Assembly (NCBI GenBank): GCA_016278295.1
Contig: JADQCC010000236.1
Coordinates: 1-40,637 of the forward strand
Reading direction: 5' to 3'
From: Roseovarius sp.
GTDB lineage: Bacteria; Pseudomonadota; Alphaproteobacteria; Rhodobacterales; Rhodobacteraceae
DNA: 40,637 nucleotides
The notes under the pieces: generated by a model
Seen by the model: only the letters and a program-made list of their open reading frames with translations
Databases searched by the model: none
What the model was told of the DNA's origin: nothing
Program-made: the position numbers and the translations under genes
In this document: piece by piece, positions 39,508-40,637 of the stretch
How the letters are laid out: each line of letters starts with the position of its first letter
Position numbering within the stretch: position 1 is the stretch's first letter

Positions 39508-39834
39508 CTAGCCGCCGCGGATCAGGTCGTCCTCATCCTCCGCCGCCGACAGTCCGAGCGCATCCAGCCCGTTCTCGAGGTGATCCGACAGGTGCGGCGT
39601 GCCGATCAGGTAGTCGGCGCAAGGCGTCGTCGCCTCCTCAAAGGCGGTGCGCCTTGCCTCCTCGAACTCCTCGGCCTCAAAGCTGCCGCGCCCGACCCAC
39701 ATGACCGCGACAAGGCTTGCCTGTTCCTCCTCGGTCAACCGGTCGATGAAGGCACGCAACTCGCCCTCGGCACGGCCAAGCTCGCGCGCCATGAGAACGA
39801 TCTGAGCGATCTTGTAAACGGTGATGTCCAGCAT
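39508..39834 (-). CDS. DUF3775 family protein
   Basis: FIDRLTEEEQASLVAVMWVGRGSFEAEEFEEARRTAFEEATTPCADYLIGTPHLSDHLENGLDALG. Confidence 0.8.
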   Translation of the reverse strand: MLDITVYKIAQIVLMARELGRAEGELRAFIDRLTEEEQASLVAVMWVGRGSFEAEEFEEARRTAFEEATTPCADYLIGTPHLSDHLENGLDALGLSAAEDEDDLIRGG

Positions 39835-39899
39835 GGGCGGCCTCCTCGCGCACGATCATGCCACAGATTTGCCCGCACGCAGAGACCCTTTCCTTGATC

Positions 39900-40634
39900 T
39901 CACGCAAACAGGCGATAATAGAGCCCGTCCGGCAAAAATCGCGACAGGCGAAACACGTAGCTGAAAAGCCGGGGAAAATGGCGCTGAAAGGTGCCCGCGT
40001 CGCACATCAGCTCGAACATTTCCTGCGCGGCGGCCTCGGGCGACATGATGAATGACATGTGAAACGCGTTCTTGTCGGTGAGCCGTGTCCTGATAAAGCC
40101 GGGATTGGCAAGCTGCACGCGCACGCCGCTGCGCCACAGATCGGCGCGCATCGATTCGGCGAGGCTCATCACCCCGGCCTTCGACGCCGCATAACCGATG
40201 GCACCGGGCAAGCCGCGAAACCCCGACAACGAGCCGGTCAGCACGATATGCCCCGCGCCCTTCGCCACCATACCGGGCACAACATGGCCCAGAACCCGCA
40301 CAGCGCCGGTGAAATTCACATCGGCCATCGCCGTGGCCTCGTCCGCGCGCCATCCGGTGGCGGGCATCGGCCAGTAGACGCCAGCGAGGTAGACCAGACC
40401 GTCGATCTCGCCCACGGCTTCAGCCGCCTGTGCCACGCTGGCATCGTCGCGCACGTCCACCGGCACGGCGCGCGCACGTCCCGGCAGGGCGGCGACAAGC
40501 TCCCCGAGCCGCGCCTCGTTGCGGGCGGACACGATCACCTCCGCCCCCGCCGCGTTCAGCTTGTGCGCCAGCGCCGCGCCCAGCCCCTCGCTCGCCCCCA
40601 CCAGCCAATAGCGCTTGCCCTGCCAATCGGTCAT
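39900..40634 (-). CDS. SDR-family oxidoreductase
   Basis: YWLVGASEGLGAALAHKLNAAGAEVIVSARN Rossmann motif, TGSLSGFRGLPGAIGYAASKAGV catalytic S-Y-K. Confidence 0.94.
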   Translation of the reverse strand: MTDWQGKRYWLVGASEGLGAALAHKLNAAGAEVIVSARNEARLGELVAALPGRARAVPVDVRDDASVAQAAEAVGEIDGLVYLAGVYWPMPATGWRADEATAMADVNFTGAVRVLGHVVPGMVAKGAGHIVLTGSLSGFRGLPGAIGYAASKAGVMSLAESMRADLWRSGVRVQLANPGFIRTRLTDKNAFHMSFIMSPEAAAQEMFELMCDAGTFQRHFPRLFSYVFRLSRFLPDGLYYRLFA

Positions 40635-40637
40635 GGC

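Noticed and set aside
1-40637. CRISPR array, prophage, transposon, toxin-antitoxin or classical defence island
   Set aside because: No regularly spaced repeats, integrase, transposase, nuclease-NTPase pairs or phage structural genes were seen; gene content is core-like

Overview
This is a GC-rich alphaproteobacterial chromosomal window that looks like Rhodobacterales/Roseobacter-type core genome. I judge the taxon from gene content and synteny only. It is densely packed with about 43 credible CDSs. I saw no rRNA, tRNA, CRISPR array, integrase, transposase or prophage genes. Main blocks are: GST and an outer-membrane beta-barrel; petABC (cytochrome bc1); AlkB-type monooxygenase; mutY / DUF721 / DsbA-like; lpxK-kdtA-DUF4170; a glutamine amidotransferase; a two-gene methyltransferase operon whose second gene is a standalone Hen1-type RNA 3'-end 2'-O-methyltransferase; aspartoacylase-like / sulfotransferase-like pair; two tandem paralogous membrane proteins of a family I cannot name; asd; MFS plus HDAC-family pair; MscS; rsfS-rlmH; LysR; ArsR-GT61; UspA; F0 ATP synthase operon (atpI-B-E-F'-F); gor; hflK-hflC-DUF2065-degP; DUF1643-truB-phosphodiester glycosidase-rbfA; rpiA; TerB-like; class I lysyl-tRNA synthetase; lipoprotein-like cytochrome c; DUF3775; SDR. 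Most of the window is ordinary. The best candidates for something under-described are (1) the Hen1 homologue with an intact metal site but no Pnkp beside it, coupled to a zinc-ribbon methyltransferase, (2) the tandem 'GEEISWG' membrane paralogs with inverted repeats upstream, and (3) a long imperfect hairpin between degP and the DUF1643 gene. All functional calls come from reading the sequence and recalled family motifs. No database search was run.
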